Part shown: piece by piece, positions 1-7,925 of the stretch | Layout of the letters: the number at the start of each line of letters is the position of its first letter | Numbering within the stretch: position 1 is the stretch's first letter | DNA from: an uncultured Oscillibacter sp. | GTDB taxonomy: Bacteria > Bacillota > Clostridia > Oscillospirales > Oscillospiraceae | Direction: 5' to 3' | DNA length: 27,823 nucleotides | Assembly (NCBI GenBank): GCA_900542115.1 | Contig: UQMC01000008.1 | Coordinates: 1-27,823, forward strand | Notes under the pieces: generated by a model | What the model was told of the DNA's origin: nothing | What the model saw: only the letters and a program-made list of their open reading frames with translations | Database searches by the model: none | Made by a program: the position numbers and the translations under genes

Positions 1-1424
1 AGGCCGTGGCCGGAGAGGCCAACGTGCCCTTCTTCTCCATCTCCGGCTCCGACTTTGTGGAGATGTTCGTGGGCGTGGGCGCCTCCCGTGTCCGCGACCT
101 CTTTAAAGAGGCCAGCAAGGTAGCTCCCTGCATCGTGTTTATCGACGAGATCGACACCATCGGCAAATCCCGTGACTCCGGCCGCTTCGGCGGCAATGAC
201 GAGCGGGAGCAGACGCTGAACCAGCTCTTGGCCGAGATGGACGGTTTTGACCCCACCAAGGGCATCATCCTGCTGGCTGCCACCAACCGGCCCGAGGTGC
301 TGGATCAGGCTCTGCTGCGGCCCGGCCGGTTCGACCGCCGCATCATCATCGACCGGCCCAATCTGGCAGGCCGCCTTGCAACGCTGCAGGTCCACACCCG
401 GAACATCAAGCTGGCTGAGGACGTCAACTTGAAGAAGGTAGCGCTGGCCACCGCCGGCTGCGTGGGCGCCGACCTTGCCAACCTTGTCAACGAGGCCGCT
501 CTCCGGGCTGTCCGCAAGGGCCGCAAGCTGGTCACGCAGGAGGACCTGCTGGCCGCCTTCGAGTTGGTCATTGCCGGTACGGAGAAAAAGGGCAGCGTCC
601 TGACGGAATTTGAGAAAAAGCTGGTGGCCTATCATGAGGTGGGTCACGCCATGGTGGCCTACAAGCAGAAGAATACCGAGCCGGTGCAGAAGATCACCAT
701 TGTCCCCCACACGCAGGGGGCGCTGGGCTACACGCTGCTGATGCCGGAGGAGGATAAGACGGAGCTTCGCACCCGGGACGAGCTGATGGCAAAGATCGCG
801 GTCTCCATGGGCGGTCGTGCCGCCGAGGAAGTAGTGCTGAACACCATGACCAACGGCGCCTCGCAGGATATTCAGGAGGCCACGGGCATTGCCCGGAACA
901 TGGTGGCCATGTTCGGCATGAGCGATGAATTCGGCATGATGGCGCTGGCCTCCCGCCGCAGCCAGTATCTTGACGGCGGCTACGGTCTGGACTGTGCGCA
1001 GGATACCGCCGCCGCCATGGATAAGGCGGTGAAGGACATTCTGGACAAGTGCTATGCCGACGCCGTGAGCATCATCAAGGAAAACCGGGCCGACATGGAC
1101 AAGGTAGTGGCCTATCTTCTGGAGAAGGAGACCATCACCGGTGCCGAAATGGTAGCCATTATCGAGGGCCGGGACCCCTCCACGGTGGAGGACGCCTATG
1201 CCTCCACGCTGGCCCATGAGCAGGGCTTCCGCCCCTCTCAGCCGGAGGTCATTGAGCCCGCCGCGAAAAAGGTGCACATGATCTCCGAGAAAATCGAGGC
1301 CCCGGAGGCTTCCCCCGGCCCTGAGAAGAAGGCCAACAGCGCAGACAACGCCACCCAGCCGGAAGCGGAGGGTGACAAGCCCGCCGAGCCGAAGCCGGAC
1401 ACCGATTCCGAAGCATCCGAATAA
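1..1424 (+). CDS. ftsH: ATP-dependent zinc metalloprotease FtsH (5' truncated)
   Basis: Membrane-bound AAA+ protease that degrades misfolded membrane proteins and short-lived regulators. The window opens inside the AAA domain; the reading frame runs off the left edge, so the GTG at 6 is an internal valine codon, not a start. The membrane segments and Walker A are missing. Numbering from base 6: Walker B (IVFIDEID) at about residues 43-50; second region of homology with ATNRPEVLD and RPGRFDRR at about 91-113; zinc motif HEVGH at 210-214; likely third zinc ligand D288 in ASQDIQEAT. The C-terminal tail after about residue 400 is rich in Glu, Pro, Ala and Lys and looks disordered, as in many FtsH proteins. 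A terminator follows immediately. The family is certain. Confidence 0.97.
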   Translation, partial: AVAGEANVPFFSISGSDFVEMFVGVGASRVRDLFKEASKVAPCIVFIDEIDTIGKSRDSGRFGGNDEREQTLNQLLAEMDGFDPTKGIILLAATNRPEVLDQALLRPGRFDRRIIIDRPNLAGRLATLQVHTRNIKLAEDVNLKKVALATAGCVGADLANLVNEAALRAVRKGRKLVTQEDLLAAFELVIAGTEKKGSVLTEFEKKLVAYHEVGHAMVAYKQKNTEPVQKITIVPHTQGALGYTLLMPEEDKTELRTRDELMAKIAVSMGGRAAEEVVLNTMTNGASQDIQEATGIARNMVAMFGMSDEFGMMALASRRSQYLDGGYGLDCAQDTAAAMDKAVKDILDKCYADAVSIIKENRADMDKVVAYLLEKETITGAEMVAIIEGRDPSTVEDAYASTLAHEQGFRPSQPEVIEPAAKKVHMISEKIEAPEASPGPEKKANSADNATQPEAEGDKPAEPKPDTDSEASE

Positions 1425-1429
1425 CCGCA

Positions 1430-1457
1430 CAGGCGCACGAAATCGTGCGCCTGTTTT
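1430..1457 (+). terminator. Rho-independent terminator of ftsH
   Basis: A 10-bp stem CAGGCGCACG/CGTGCGCCTG with an AAAT loop is followed by TTTT, five bases after the ftsH stop. Confidence 0.9.
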
Positions 1458-1488
1458 AAAAAACATAACTCTGAAAGGAGCGCTTTTT

Positions 1489-2013
1489 ATGATTCGCCTT
1501 GCCAGTGAGCAGGATCTCCCCGCCATTGCCGCCATTTATGAGGCCATTTTAGACCACGAGGACGCCACGGGGCTGCACTACACCGGCTGGCAGCGGGGTG
1601 CCTATCCCACGCTGGACACCGCCAAGGGCATTTTAGCGGCGGGTACGCTGTACGTCGGCACAGACGAGGACGGTACGGTCTGGGGCAGCATGAACTTTAA
1701 TGACTGGCAGCTCCCGGAATACGCCAAGGGCCGCTGGACCATTCCGGCGGAGGACAGCGAGGTGGCGGTCATTCACACCCTGACCATCGACCCCAAGCGG
1801 GCGGGGCAGGGCCTTGCCCGGCAGATGATCGCCTTTGCCGAGGACAGCGCCCGCAAGCAGGGCAAGACCGTTATGCGCTTTGACACCGGCACAGAAAACG
1901 AGGTCTCCAACCACCTCTACCCCGCCATCGGCTATCATCTGGCCGATGTGGTGGATACCTTCTTCATGGGCTACACCCATCGCCCCTTGAATCTCTACGA
2001 AAAGAAGCTGTAA
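1489..2013 (+). CDS. GNAT family N-acetyltransferase
   Basis: A 174-residue protein of the GNAT fold, expected to transfer an acetyl group from acetyl-CoA to an amine; the substrate cannot be told. It starts MIRLASEQDLPAIAAIYEAI, typical of the family's first strand and helix. The acetyl-CoA-binding motif A is LTIDPKRAGQGLARQM at roughly residues 97-112, with the glycine-rich turn AGQG. The C-terminus has YPAIGY and a motif resembling family motif B. The ATG at 1489 is preferred because GAAAGGAG lies just upstream; the open frame extends further 5' but that part overlaps the ftsH tail and terminator. It lies between two terminators, so it is probably transcribed alone. Confidence 0.88.
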   Translation: MIRLASEQDLPAIAAIYEAILDHEDATGLHYTGWQRGAYPTLDTAKGILAAGTLYVGTDEDGTVWGSMNFNDWQLPEYAKGRWTIPAEDSEVAVIHTLTIDPKRAGQGLARQMIAFAEDSARKQGKTVMRFDTGTENEVSNHLYPAIGYHLADVVDTFFMGYTHRPLNLYEKKL

Positions 2014-2020
2014 GGCTCCA

Positions 2021-2044
2021 TGTAAACCTGTGGTTTACAGTTTT
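2021..2044 (+). terminator. Probable terminator after the GNAT gene
   Basis: An 8-bp stem TGTAAACC/GGTTTACA with a TGT loop is followed by GTTTT, eight bases past the stop codon. The stem is AT-rich and the T run short, so strength is uncertain. Confidence 0.6.
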
Positions 2045-2113
2045 CGCCGTTGGGTTGGTGGCGTTTTGCGGCCAATTCTGCGATACTGCTGCCATGAAAG
2101 GAGCTGATCGCTT

Positions 2114-3349
2114 ATGACAACGGGCCAACGCATCGCCCAGAAGCGGAAGGAGCTGGAGCTGTCACAGGAGGCGCTGGGCGCGGAGCTGGGCGTTTCCCGG
2201 CAGTCTATTTATAAATGGGAATCCGATTCCGCCCTGCCGGAAATCGACAAGCTGGTGGCCCTCAGCCGCCGGTTCGGCGTGACGGTGGGCTGGCTGCTGG
2301 GGGTAGAGGACGCCGCGGAGCCGCCCGCCGGAGAGAGCGGCGAGCTGACGGACATGCAGCTGAAAATGGTGGAGGAAATTGTGGCCCGGTACCGGGAGGC
2401 CAAGCCCGTGCGGAGACGGAGGTGGCCTTGGGTCCTCCTCGTTCTGCTTCTGCTTGTGGCGGGTAATAATCTCTCTCACCGGCTGGATGAAATAAAGCAG
2501 CAATATAACGGTCTGCAATACGCTGTGCATGATGTGACCGATCAGATCGACAGTATTTCCAATCGGGTAGAGACCATTCTGAAGGCGCAGAACAGTCTGG
2601 CCGCCGACTACGGCTCGGAGATCGCAGCCTCCAACCTTGCCGCCAACACCGTGACATTTTCCGTCTACGCCGTGCCCCGGACCTATGTGGAGGGGCTGTC
2701 CGTGGAGTTTATCGCGGAAAACGGGACAGAGACCAGCAGCATGGTCGGCAGAGCGGTGGAGAGCACCGACCGGCGCTTTTCTGCTACGGTGTCTATCCAC
2801 CTGACGGACAGCATCTCTCTTTCCGCCCTGTTCGTCTATCCGGACGGTACCCAGCAGACACAATTGCTGGACACCTACTCCTATCTCTACACCAATTCCA
2901 TGTCCATGGACGCCAACATTGTTGACAGTGATCTTCAGGGCAAAGCCTCCTATGAAAACGGCGTGCTGACCCTTCTCCCTACCGATTTCGCCGCCGAGGT
3001 CATACAGTACGATGACAGCATTTTGCCGGAAACCGCTTCTCCCGCCAGCGTGAAGCTGGGGCTGTTCAAAAACCGGCAGCTTATTGCATGGGCGGAGGAG
3101 CTGGACGCACAGCCTGACAGCTTTCACGGCTTTGAGGGCTATACCTTCTACTGCACGCCGAAATCCTACGTTCCCTGCACCCCGGGCGATATTTTTTCAG
3201 AGGCCGTGCTTATCACGGACCAATTCGGCCGGCAGCTCATCTGCGAAGCCATCTCCGGCACCTATGTGCTGGCAGAGGACGGTACGCTCGAATGGCCGCC
3301 GGACGATTACCATTACAATGCGCCCCTTTCCGACTGGAACTTCGGATGA
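2114..3349 (+). CDS. Membrane-anchored XRE-family helix-turn-helix regulator with extracytoplasmic domain
   Basis: A 411-residue protein with three visible parts. Residues 5-62 are an XRE/Cro helix-turn-helix of the kind common in Bacillota (LSQEALGAELGVSRQSIYKWE). An RRRRW cluster then leads into one transmembrane segment at about 105-118 (VLLVLLLLVAG). Residues 121-160 are a polar, heptad-like stretch that could form a coiled coil, followed by about 250 residues with no domain I recognise, rich in Ser, Thr, Asp and Tyr, presumably outside the membrane. The layout implies one-step signal transduction from outside to DNA, but ligand and targets are unknown. An AAAGGAG lies 9 bases before the ATG. 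It is flanked by terminators, so it looks monocistronic. DNA-binding call is strong; the sensor role is inference. Confidence 0.88.
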   Translation: MTTGQRIAQKRKELELSQEALGAELGVSRQSIYKWESDSALPEIDKLVALSRRFGVTVGWLLGVEDAAEPPAGESGELTDMQLKMVEEIVARYREAKPVRRRRWPWVLLVLLLLVAGNNLSHRLDEIKQQYNGLQYAVHDVTDQIDSISNRVETILKAQNSLAADYGSEIAASNLAANTVTFSVYAVPRTYVEGLSVEFIAENGTETSSMVGRAVESTDRRFSATVSIHLTDSISLSALFVYPDGTQQTQLLDTYSYLYTNSMSMDANIVDSDLQGKASYENGVLTLLPTDFAAEVIQYDDSILPETASPASVKLGLFKNRQLIAWAEELDAQPDSFHGFEGYTFYCTPKSYVPCTPGDIFSEAVLITDQFGRQLICEAISGTYVLAEDGTLEWPPDDYHYNAPLSDWNFG

Positions 3350-3355
3350 TTCCTT

Positions 3356-3400
3356 CACGGCCCCGCCTCCGTTTTCGGAGGCGGGGCCGTGTTGTTTTTT
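3356..3400 (+). terminator. Strong Rho-independent terminator after the XRE regulator
   Basis: A 15-bp perfect stem (arms 3356-3370 and 3377-3391) with a GTTTTC loop is followed by TTGTTTTTT. Confidence 0.95.
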
Positions 3401-3447
3401 GTATATCACCTTTTTTGAAATTCTCCCGGAATTTCTTCGGATTGCGG

Positions 3448-3476
3448 TTGTATTCCGCCGCATCGCGTGCTATCAT
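3448..3476 (+). promoter_or_regulatory. Candidate sigma-A promoter for the methyltransferase-MBL operon
   Basis: TTGTAT (3448-3453) and TATCAT (3471-3476) are separated by 17 bases, about 100 bases before the methyltransferase start. Confidence 0.55.
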
Positions 3477-3515
3477 ACAGGCAAACAGCAGTCTGCTGAG
3501 TTTTTTATGTGCAAG

Positions 3516-3533
3516 AGTTAGAGTATGCTAACT
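3516..3533. promoter_or_regulatory. Perfect dyad, candidate operator
   Basis: Six-base arms AGTTAG and CTAACT flank a 6-base centre, downstream of the candidate -10 element and inside the presumed 5' leader. A small dimeric repressor of the TetR or MarR kind could bind such a site. No regulator gene lies next to it apart from the upstream XRE protein; the assignment is inference. Confidence 0.4.
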
Positions 3534-3575
3534 GTATAGTTTGTCTGCGGCAGGCAACACTGACAAAGGAAGCGG

Positions 3576-4199
3576 GTGAACAGGATGAAGCAGCCCTCAG
3601 ATTTTTGGGACAAGCACGCGGCGCACTATGACCGCTTTCTGCGCCGGGACATGGCCGCCTATCAGCAGATGTATGAGCTGATCTGCCCCGCTGTCCGGCA
3701 CAAAACCGTGCTGGAGCTGGCCACCGGCACGGGGCTTATCGCAAGTCACATCATAAACGCCGCGGAGCAAATCGAGGCAACGGACGCCTCGGAGGAAATG
3801 ATTCATCTGGCCAAGGAAGCAAACCGCTCCTCCAAGCTCCACTTCTCCGTGCAGGATATGTTTCATCTCCCATACGCGGACCACTCCTTTGATGTGGCTA
3901 TCGTATCCAACGCACTGCACATCGTTCCCCAGCCGGAAAAAGCGCTGGCCGAGGTCTGCCGCGTGCTGAAGGACGATGGGCTGCTCATTGCCCCCACTTT
4001 CACCCATGGGGACAATACACTGTGGGGGCAGGTTCAATCCTTTTTCATGCGGCTGTCCGGTTTTCCGCTTCGCAGCAGATGGACCTGCGAGGAATATCTG
4101 GCATTTTTGCGGCAGTGCGGCTGGCGCGTCCGAACAAGCCGGGTGCTTCCGGCATCGTTCCCCTTGACCTACGCGGAATGTATCAAATCGGAGGTATGA
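3576..4199 (+). CDS. Class I SAM-dependent methyltransferase
   Basis: A 207-residue Rossmann-fold methyltransferase of the Methyltransf_11/UbiE-like type. SAM-binding motif I is VLELATGTG at residues 45-53; the acidic ribose-binding position follows in EATDASEEM at 67-75; motif HLPYADHSFDVAIV is near residue 100. The methyl acceptor cannot be told. The GTG at 3576 is taken as the start because AAAGGAA sits about 4 bases upstream; the ATG at 3585 would have a longer spacing and is the alternative. The stop lies three bases before the ATG of the MBL-fold gene, with a GGAGG just ahead of it, so the two genes are surely cotranscribed. Confidence 0.88.
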   Translation: MNRMKQPSDFWDKHAAHYDRFLRRDMAAYQQMYELICPAVRHKTVLELATGTGLIASHIINAAEQIEATDASEEMIHLAKEANRSSKLHFSVQDMFHLPYADHSFDVAIVSNALHIVPQPEKALAEVCRVLKDDGLLIAPTFTHGDNTLWGQVQSFFMRLSGFPLRSRWTCEEYLAFLRQCGWRVRTSRVLPASFPLTYAECIKSEV

Positions 4200-4202
4200 A
4201 CC

Positions 4203-5075
4203 ATGTCGAAAAAGGCAACGGAATTTCAGCGGCGGGAAATGAGCCGGATGTACCGGGGCAAGGAGATCTTCAAGCCGATGAACACCGGCTGGATCGATGA
4301 GCACGTGGCCTGCGTCCGGGAGTGGGTGGCCAATATCTTCTTCTACCGCAAGGACGGAACCACTATTATGATCGACGCCGGATACAACTATGACCGGCTG
4401 GCGGAAAAAATGAGCTGGCTGGGTATCGACCCCAAGAGCATCCGCAATATTCTCATCACCCATCAGGATACCGACCATGTTGGCGCTGTGGAGGCGGACA
4501 GTCCGGGACTGTTCCGGGACGCCCGGCTGTATGTGGGGGAAATCGAGAACCGGTATCTCACCGGCGAGGTGCGCCGCAGAGTCATCTATCACCTCTACAG
4601 ACTGCCGCAGGTAACGATTCTCAATCCGAAAACGCTGCTGCGGGACGGGCAAATTCTGAACATTGACGGCATCAAAATCGAATGCTTCCTCGTTCCCGGC
4701 CATACATGGGGACACATCGTCTACCTCATTGACGATAAATACCTCTTTACCGGGGACACCATCTGGCTGGGGGCCGATGGCGGCTACAGCTTCATTGCCG
4801 CGCTGGCAGAGGACAACAAGTTAGCTGTCCGCTCACTGGCGGCGCTGGAGACAAAGCTCCGGGAACGGGGGCTGCATCCCCTGTTCATCACGGGCCACAC
4901 CGGCTGGACAGACGATTTTGCCTTTGCCTTTGCCCACAGGGACAAGCTCTGCTCCCCCTTCGGGAAGCGGGTGCATGACCCCGCCGCCCCCTATGACGCT
5001 TATGACGAAGCCGATGATACCGCCGAAAATGCCCACAAGGGCTTTTTGCCGAAGGTCTCTACCCGCCTCGGCTGA
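4203..5075 (+). CDS. MBL-fold metallo-hydrolase
   Basis: A 290-residue metallo-beta-lactamase-fold hydrolase, expected to bind two metal ions and hydrolyse an ester, thioester or lactone; the substrate is unknown. The metal motif is THQDTDH at 86-92, giving H87, D89, D91 and H92. The usual second histidine of HxHxDH is Asp here, a variant seen in some family members. Other ligands are H167 (VPGHTWGH), D185 (FTGDT) and H232 (ITGHTG). No signal peptide, so cytoplasmic. The last ~20 residues are an acidic tail beyond the fold. It follows the methyltransferase gene by three bases and ends just before a bidirectional terminator. Pairing with a methyltransferase suggests joint modification or detoxification of a small molecule, which is inference. 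Confidence 0.88.
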   Translation: MSKKATEFQRREMSRMYRGKEIFKPMNTGWIDEHVACVREWVANIFFYRKDGTTIMIDAGYNYDRLAEKMSWLGIDPKSIRNILITHQDTDHVGAVEADSPGLFRDARLYVGEIENRYLTGEVRRRVIYHLYRLPQVTILNPKTLLRDGQILNIDGIKIECFLVPGHTWGHIVYLIDDKYLFTGDTIWLGADGGYSFIAALAEDNKLAVRSLAALETKLRERGLHPLFITGHTGWTDDFAFAFAHRDKLCSPFGKRVHDPAAPYDAYDEADDTAENAHKGFLPKVSTRLG

Positions 5076-5090
5076 AGCGGCTTTTACTAA

Positions 5091-5128
5091 AAAAAGGACA
5101 GGCATCCTAAAGGATGCCTGTCCTTTTT
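5091..5128. terminator. Bidirectional terminator between convergent operons
   Basis: A 17-bp stem (5091-5107 with 5112-5128) and TAAA loop. A-tract on one side and T-tract on the other serve both the MBL gene (plus) and the dehydrogenase gene (minus). Confidence 0.95.
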
Positions 5129-5148
5129 AATATTTGCAAAAAATGCAC

Positions 5149-6213
5149 TCAAGCCTGTGCCTGCTCCAGCTCCATCACACCGTCAATGAGCATCTGCCGG
5201 TCCACGGGATACGGCCACACCCGGACATCAATGCCCGCCAGTGCCTTATCCGTCACGGCCTTCAAATCCCCGGGCCGGGCGTGGATATCCGCCAGACGGG
5301 TCGGCAGGCCGATGGACTTGCTGAACGCCATCAGCTTGTCCCGCTCTGCATACTGCTTATCCACCGTCAGCATAACCAGTATGCCGTAGGAAACCACCTC
5401 GCCGTGGAGGTGATGGTTCTCCTCCGTGGAGGGTAGCACCGTGAAGCCGTTGTACATGGCGTGGGCCATGCCGGTGGTGTAATCCACCTGAACAAAATTG
5501 GAGACAAAGCCGGTGGAAATAATGATGGCCTCAATGATCTCCGTCAGTTCCGGCGTGACGCGGTGGGCCTCGCAGTCCGCCATGGCCTGCTCGCCCCAGC
5601 GGACGATAGGCTCGGCGCACATGGAGCTCAGGGCAATGCCCATTGCATCGGAATGGGCGGGCACATCGTTCCGGCAGGAAATGGTGCACTCATAGTGCTT
5701 GGCCATAGTGTCGCCCATACCGGCCCAGAGATAGCGCACCGGGGCATTGGCGATGATCTCCGTGTCGATGAAGATATGGTCGGGGGGAATTTTAGAGAAG
5801 GAGTATTCCCGCAGGCTGCCATCGGGATGATACACAATGCCAAGGCTGGTGCAGGAAGCGCAGGTGGAGGCGATGGTGGGGAAGGTGAAGAACGGGCGGT
5901 TCGTTTCGTGGGCCAGCACCTTGCAGGTGTCAATGGCCTTGCCGCCGCCCACGGCGAAGATCATATCGGCGTCCGCCACCTGCGGCCGGAGCATTTCCAT
6001 ATTCTCACGAGACGCCTCGCCGCCGTACCAGAATGTCCCGATGATCTCGATGCCGGAGCCTTCCACCGCCTTGCGGATCTGAGGCTCTGCGGCGGCCAGC
6101 GCCTTCCTGCCGCCGATGATAGCGGCCTTTTTGCCATAGGCAGAGCAGATGTTGACAATATCGTCATAGGCGTCAGGGCCTACGGTATATCCCGGAAAAA
6201 GAGCTTTTTGCAT
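5149..6213 (-). CDS. Iron-containing alcohol/glycerol/hydroxyacid dehydrogenase family protein
   Basis: A 354-residue group III dehydrogenase resembling glycerol dehydrogenase and HcxA (YbdH), catalysing NAD(P)-dependent interconversion of an alcohol or 2-hydroxyacid and the carbonyl form. The nucleotide-binding motif is FAVGGGKAIDT at 86-96. Metal ligands of the family fit D168 (GMGDTMAKHYE), H251 (GMAHAMYNG) and H270 (HHLHGEVVSYG). The ATG at 6213 is preferred over the GTG seven codons upstream because GAGGTG lies five bases before it. It is 31 bases downstream of the transporter gene and under the same T-box leader. The T-box context favours an amino-acid-derived 2-oxoacid over glycerol as substrate; this is inference. 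Family sure, substrate not. Confidence 0.85.
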   Translation of the reverse strand: MQKALFPGYTVGPDAYDDIVNICSAYGKKAAIIGGRKALAAAEPQIRKAVEGSGIEIIGTFWYGGEASRENMEMLRPQVADADMIFAVGGGKAIDTCKVLAHETNRPFFTFPTIASTCASCTSLGIVYHPDGSLREYSFSKIPPDHIFIDTEIIANAPVRYLWAGMGDTMAKHYECTISCRNDVPAHSDAMGIALSSMCAEPIVRWGEQAMADCEAHRVTPELTEIIEAIIISTGFVSNFVQVDYTTGMAHAMYNGFTVLPSTEENHHLHGEVVSYGILVMLTVDKQYAERDKLMAFSKSIGLPTRLADIHARPGDLKAVTDKALAGIDVRVWPYPVDRQMLIDGVMELEQAQA

Positions 6214-6244
6214 GATACACCTCGAAAATTTCACTCAGATGGGT

Positions 6245-7474
6245 TTAGTCCGCGGCAACGGCGCCGGTGCGGACAGGAGCGGACACGGCGGGCGCCTCCA
6301 CGGTCTCCTCCGCTGCGGCATTGGCGAAGGCGTGCTCCTTGCAGTATTTGCGGTTCTTGTACACGCCCACAGTCAGGAACGGGACCACCACAACGGCGAT
6401 GCCGAGATAGCCGCAGTAGCCGTAGCCGTACTTGATGATGTTGGTGAGACCCGCCATGGAAATAGTCATGGAGAGAACGATGATAAAGGCGGAGACAATC
6501 GCGCTGCGGACCGGGGCGGACTGGATGCCGCTGAACACGGGGAGCTTTTCAAACCGGGCCACGAAGCCGAAGATGGTGGTCACGCCGGTGGAGATGAGGC
6601 ACAGGAGCAGGCAGGTGCCGTAAACGGCCACCATAGCGGGGATGCCGATGATCTTGCAGACGGTGAGGGTGGGGATGGTGGAGCCGCCCTCCACGGCGGT
6701 ATAAACGCTCTGCCAGCTCATGAGCATGAACACGGAGAGGACCAGAGCGACGGCGTTCATCACGAAGGAGATCCACATGGCCTTGGCGCAGCCAGCCTTG
6801 TTCTTCATGGTGGTGCCGCAGGCGATCATGGTGGGGAGGGTCACGCACTGGAAACCGGCGTAGGTAAAGGCGTTGAGGATGGCCTTAGGCATATTCATGA
6901 AGCCAGTGGTCTCAAAGTCGGCGGCGAGGACGGAGAAAATGCTGCTGTCGCTCTTGAAGATGCCGATGACATAGATGCTGATGGCTGTGACCAGAATGGC
7001 CATGCCCATGTAGGTGGAGGCGGCCCGGACGATGCCTGCGCCGAAGATGGTGAGCATCAGGACGATGACGCCGACAATGGCGACGCCGATGTAGTAGTTG
7101 ATGGTGAAGTAGTTGTTCAGGGCGGAGGCTGCACCGGAGATGGCGGCGGCGACGGCCATCAGCACCATGATGTAGAAGAATACCTCGAAGGCCCATTCGA
7201 TCTTGTCAAAGGGATGATACAGCGTTTCAAAAAGCTGCTTGTAGCTCGTCAGGCCACGGGAGTTGTACATGATCATGGCCTCCCGCATGGTAAGGGTCAA
7301 AAGCAGCATGGCCGCGATGGCGGAGATGATGCCGGTCCAGCCCAGACCCACGTAATAGGTGTTGGCTTGGTTGCCGGTGGCGAATCCGCCGCCTGCGTGA
7401 GCGGAGAACAGGACCGCGCCGACGGAAAAGGCGGCAAAGAAGGGTGTCTTGGGGACTTTGGTGTTGGTTTTCAT
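6245..7474 (-). CDS. YkvI-type membrane transporter (APC-like fold)
   Basis: A 409-residue polytopic membrane protein with about ten to eleven hydrophobic segments, resembling the YkvI family, which is related to amino-acid/cation symporters but little characterised. The N-terminus FFAAFSVGAVLFSAHAGGGF begins the first segment with an Ala/Gly-rich helix break typical of LeuT-type transporters, with FATG right after it. The last ~40 residues are a soluble Ala/Glu/Val-rich tail. The start at 7474 is chosen because GCAGGAGG lies just upstream; a start six codons earlier would overlap that ribosome site. It is the first gene after a T-box leader, which makes an amino acid the likely substrate. 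Leucine is suggested by the specifier, not by the protein itself. Confidence 0.8.
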   Translation of the reverse strand: MKTNTKVPKTPFFAAFSVGAVLFSAHAGGGFATGNQANTYYVGLGWTGIISAIAAMLLLTLTMREAMIMYNSRGLTSYKQLFETLYHPFDKIEWAFEVFFYIMVLMAVAAAISGAASALNNYFTINYYIGVAIVGVIVLMLTIFGAGIVRAASTYMGMAILVTAISIYVIGIFKSDSSIFSVLAADFETTGFMNMPKAILNAFTYAGFQCVTLPTMIACGTTMKNKAGCAKAMWISFVMNAVALVLSVFMLMSWQSVYTAVEGGSTIPTLTVCKIIGIPAMVAVYGTCLLLCLISTGVTTIFGFVARFEKLPVFSGIQSAPVRSAIVSAFIIVLSMTISMAGLTNIIKYGYGYCGYLGIAVVVVPFLTVGVYKNRKYCKEHAFANAAAEETVEAPAVSAPVRTGAVAAD

Positions 7475-7514
7475 GATTTCTACCTCCTGCAAATGTTATC
7501 CGATGGTTGGCAGG

Positions 7515-7799
7515 AAAAACAAAAAACCTTTCGTCGCTCCTGCCGGTTGGCAGAAGAGACGAAAGGTAGAAAACCCTCCGCGGTACCACTCTTCTTTGTT
7601 CCCTGTATAGGAAACACACTCAACGGGATACCATCATATCCCTGCTACTGTAACGGGAGCTCCCGTCTGCATCTACTTCCAATTCGACGCAGCCGCTGTA
7701 CAGCCAGTTCGGCAGCTTGATCGCGCTGTGCCTCGCACCAACCGGCACTTCTCTGAGAGGATCGCCCTGCTTACTACTCTGTGTCATTGCGTTTGTGAT
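7515..7799 (-). ncRNA. T-box riboswitch leader, probably leucine-specific
   Basis: On the minus strand the hallmark TGGTACCGCGG lies at 7578-7588, preceded by AAGAAGAG. Its TGGT bulge would pair with an NCCA tRNA end whose discriminator is A. A terminator follows: stem ACCTTTCGTC/GACGAAAGGT (7558-7567 with 7526-7535) with an inner CTGCC/GGCAG stem and then TTTTTTGTTTTT. Stem I is readable: ACGCA (7788-7792) pairs with TGCGT (7687-7691), ACAG (7779-7782) with CTGT (7700-7703), GCAG (7767-7770) with CTGC (7712-7715). This leaves a specifier loop of AGTAGTAA opposite CGAACTGG. The loop-E pair AGTA/GAA places the codon CTG (7705-7707), meaning Leu, followed by a purine. Uncharged tRNA should permit readthrough into the transporter and dehydrogenase. 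The T-box is near certain; leucine is moderately sure. Confidence 0.93.
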
Positions 7800-7805
7800 G
7801 GTTGG

Positions 7806-7834
7806 ATGATAGCAAACCGCTTCGCAAAAGTCAA
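7806..7834 (-). promoter_or_regulatory. Sigma-A promoter of the T-box operon
   Basis: On the minus strand TTGACT (7829-7834) and TATCAT (7806-7811) are exactly 17 bases apart, placing the transcript start near 7799, just before stem I of the T-box. Confidence 0.85.
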
Positions 7835-7925
7835 CGGTTTTTTCCAGAGTTTTCTTTCTTTATCCGTTTCCAACAGGCACGGTCCCGCACGGCTATTTTC
7901 CTTTTATGCGAAGTGACCATGCAAA

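Noticed and set aside
5461..6435. A plus-strand 324-codon frame over the dehydrogenase
   Set aside because: Antisense shadow; the minus strand has conserved cofactor and metal motifs and a good ribosome site.
6212..7720. A long plus-strand open frame (502 codons) opposite the transporter gene
   Set aside because: Its product is a His/Gly/Asp-rich string with no fold, no ribosome site, and it is the antisense shadow of the transporter and T-box, caused by high GC codon bias.
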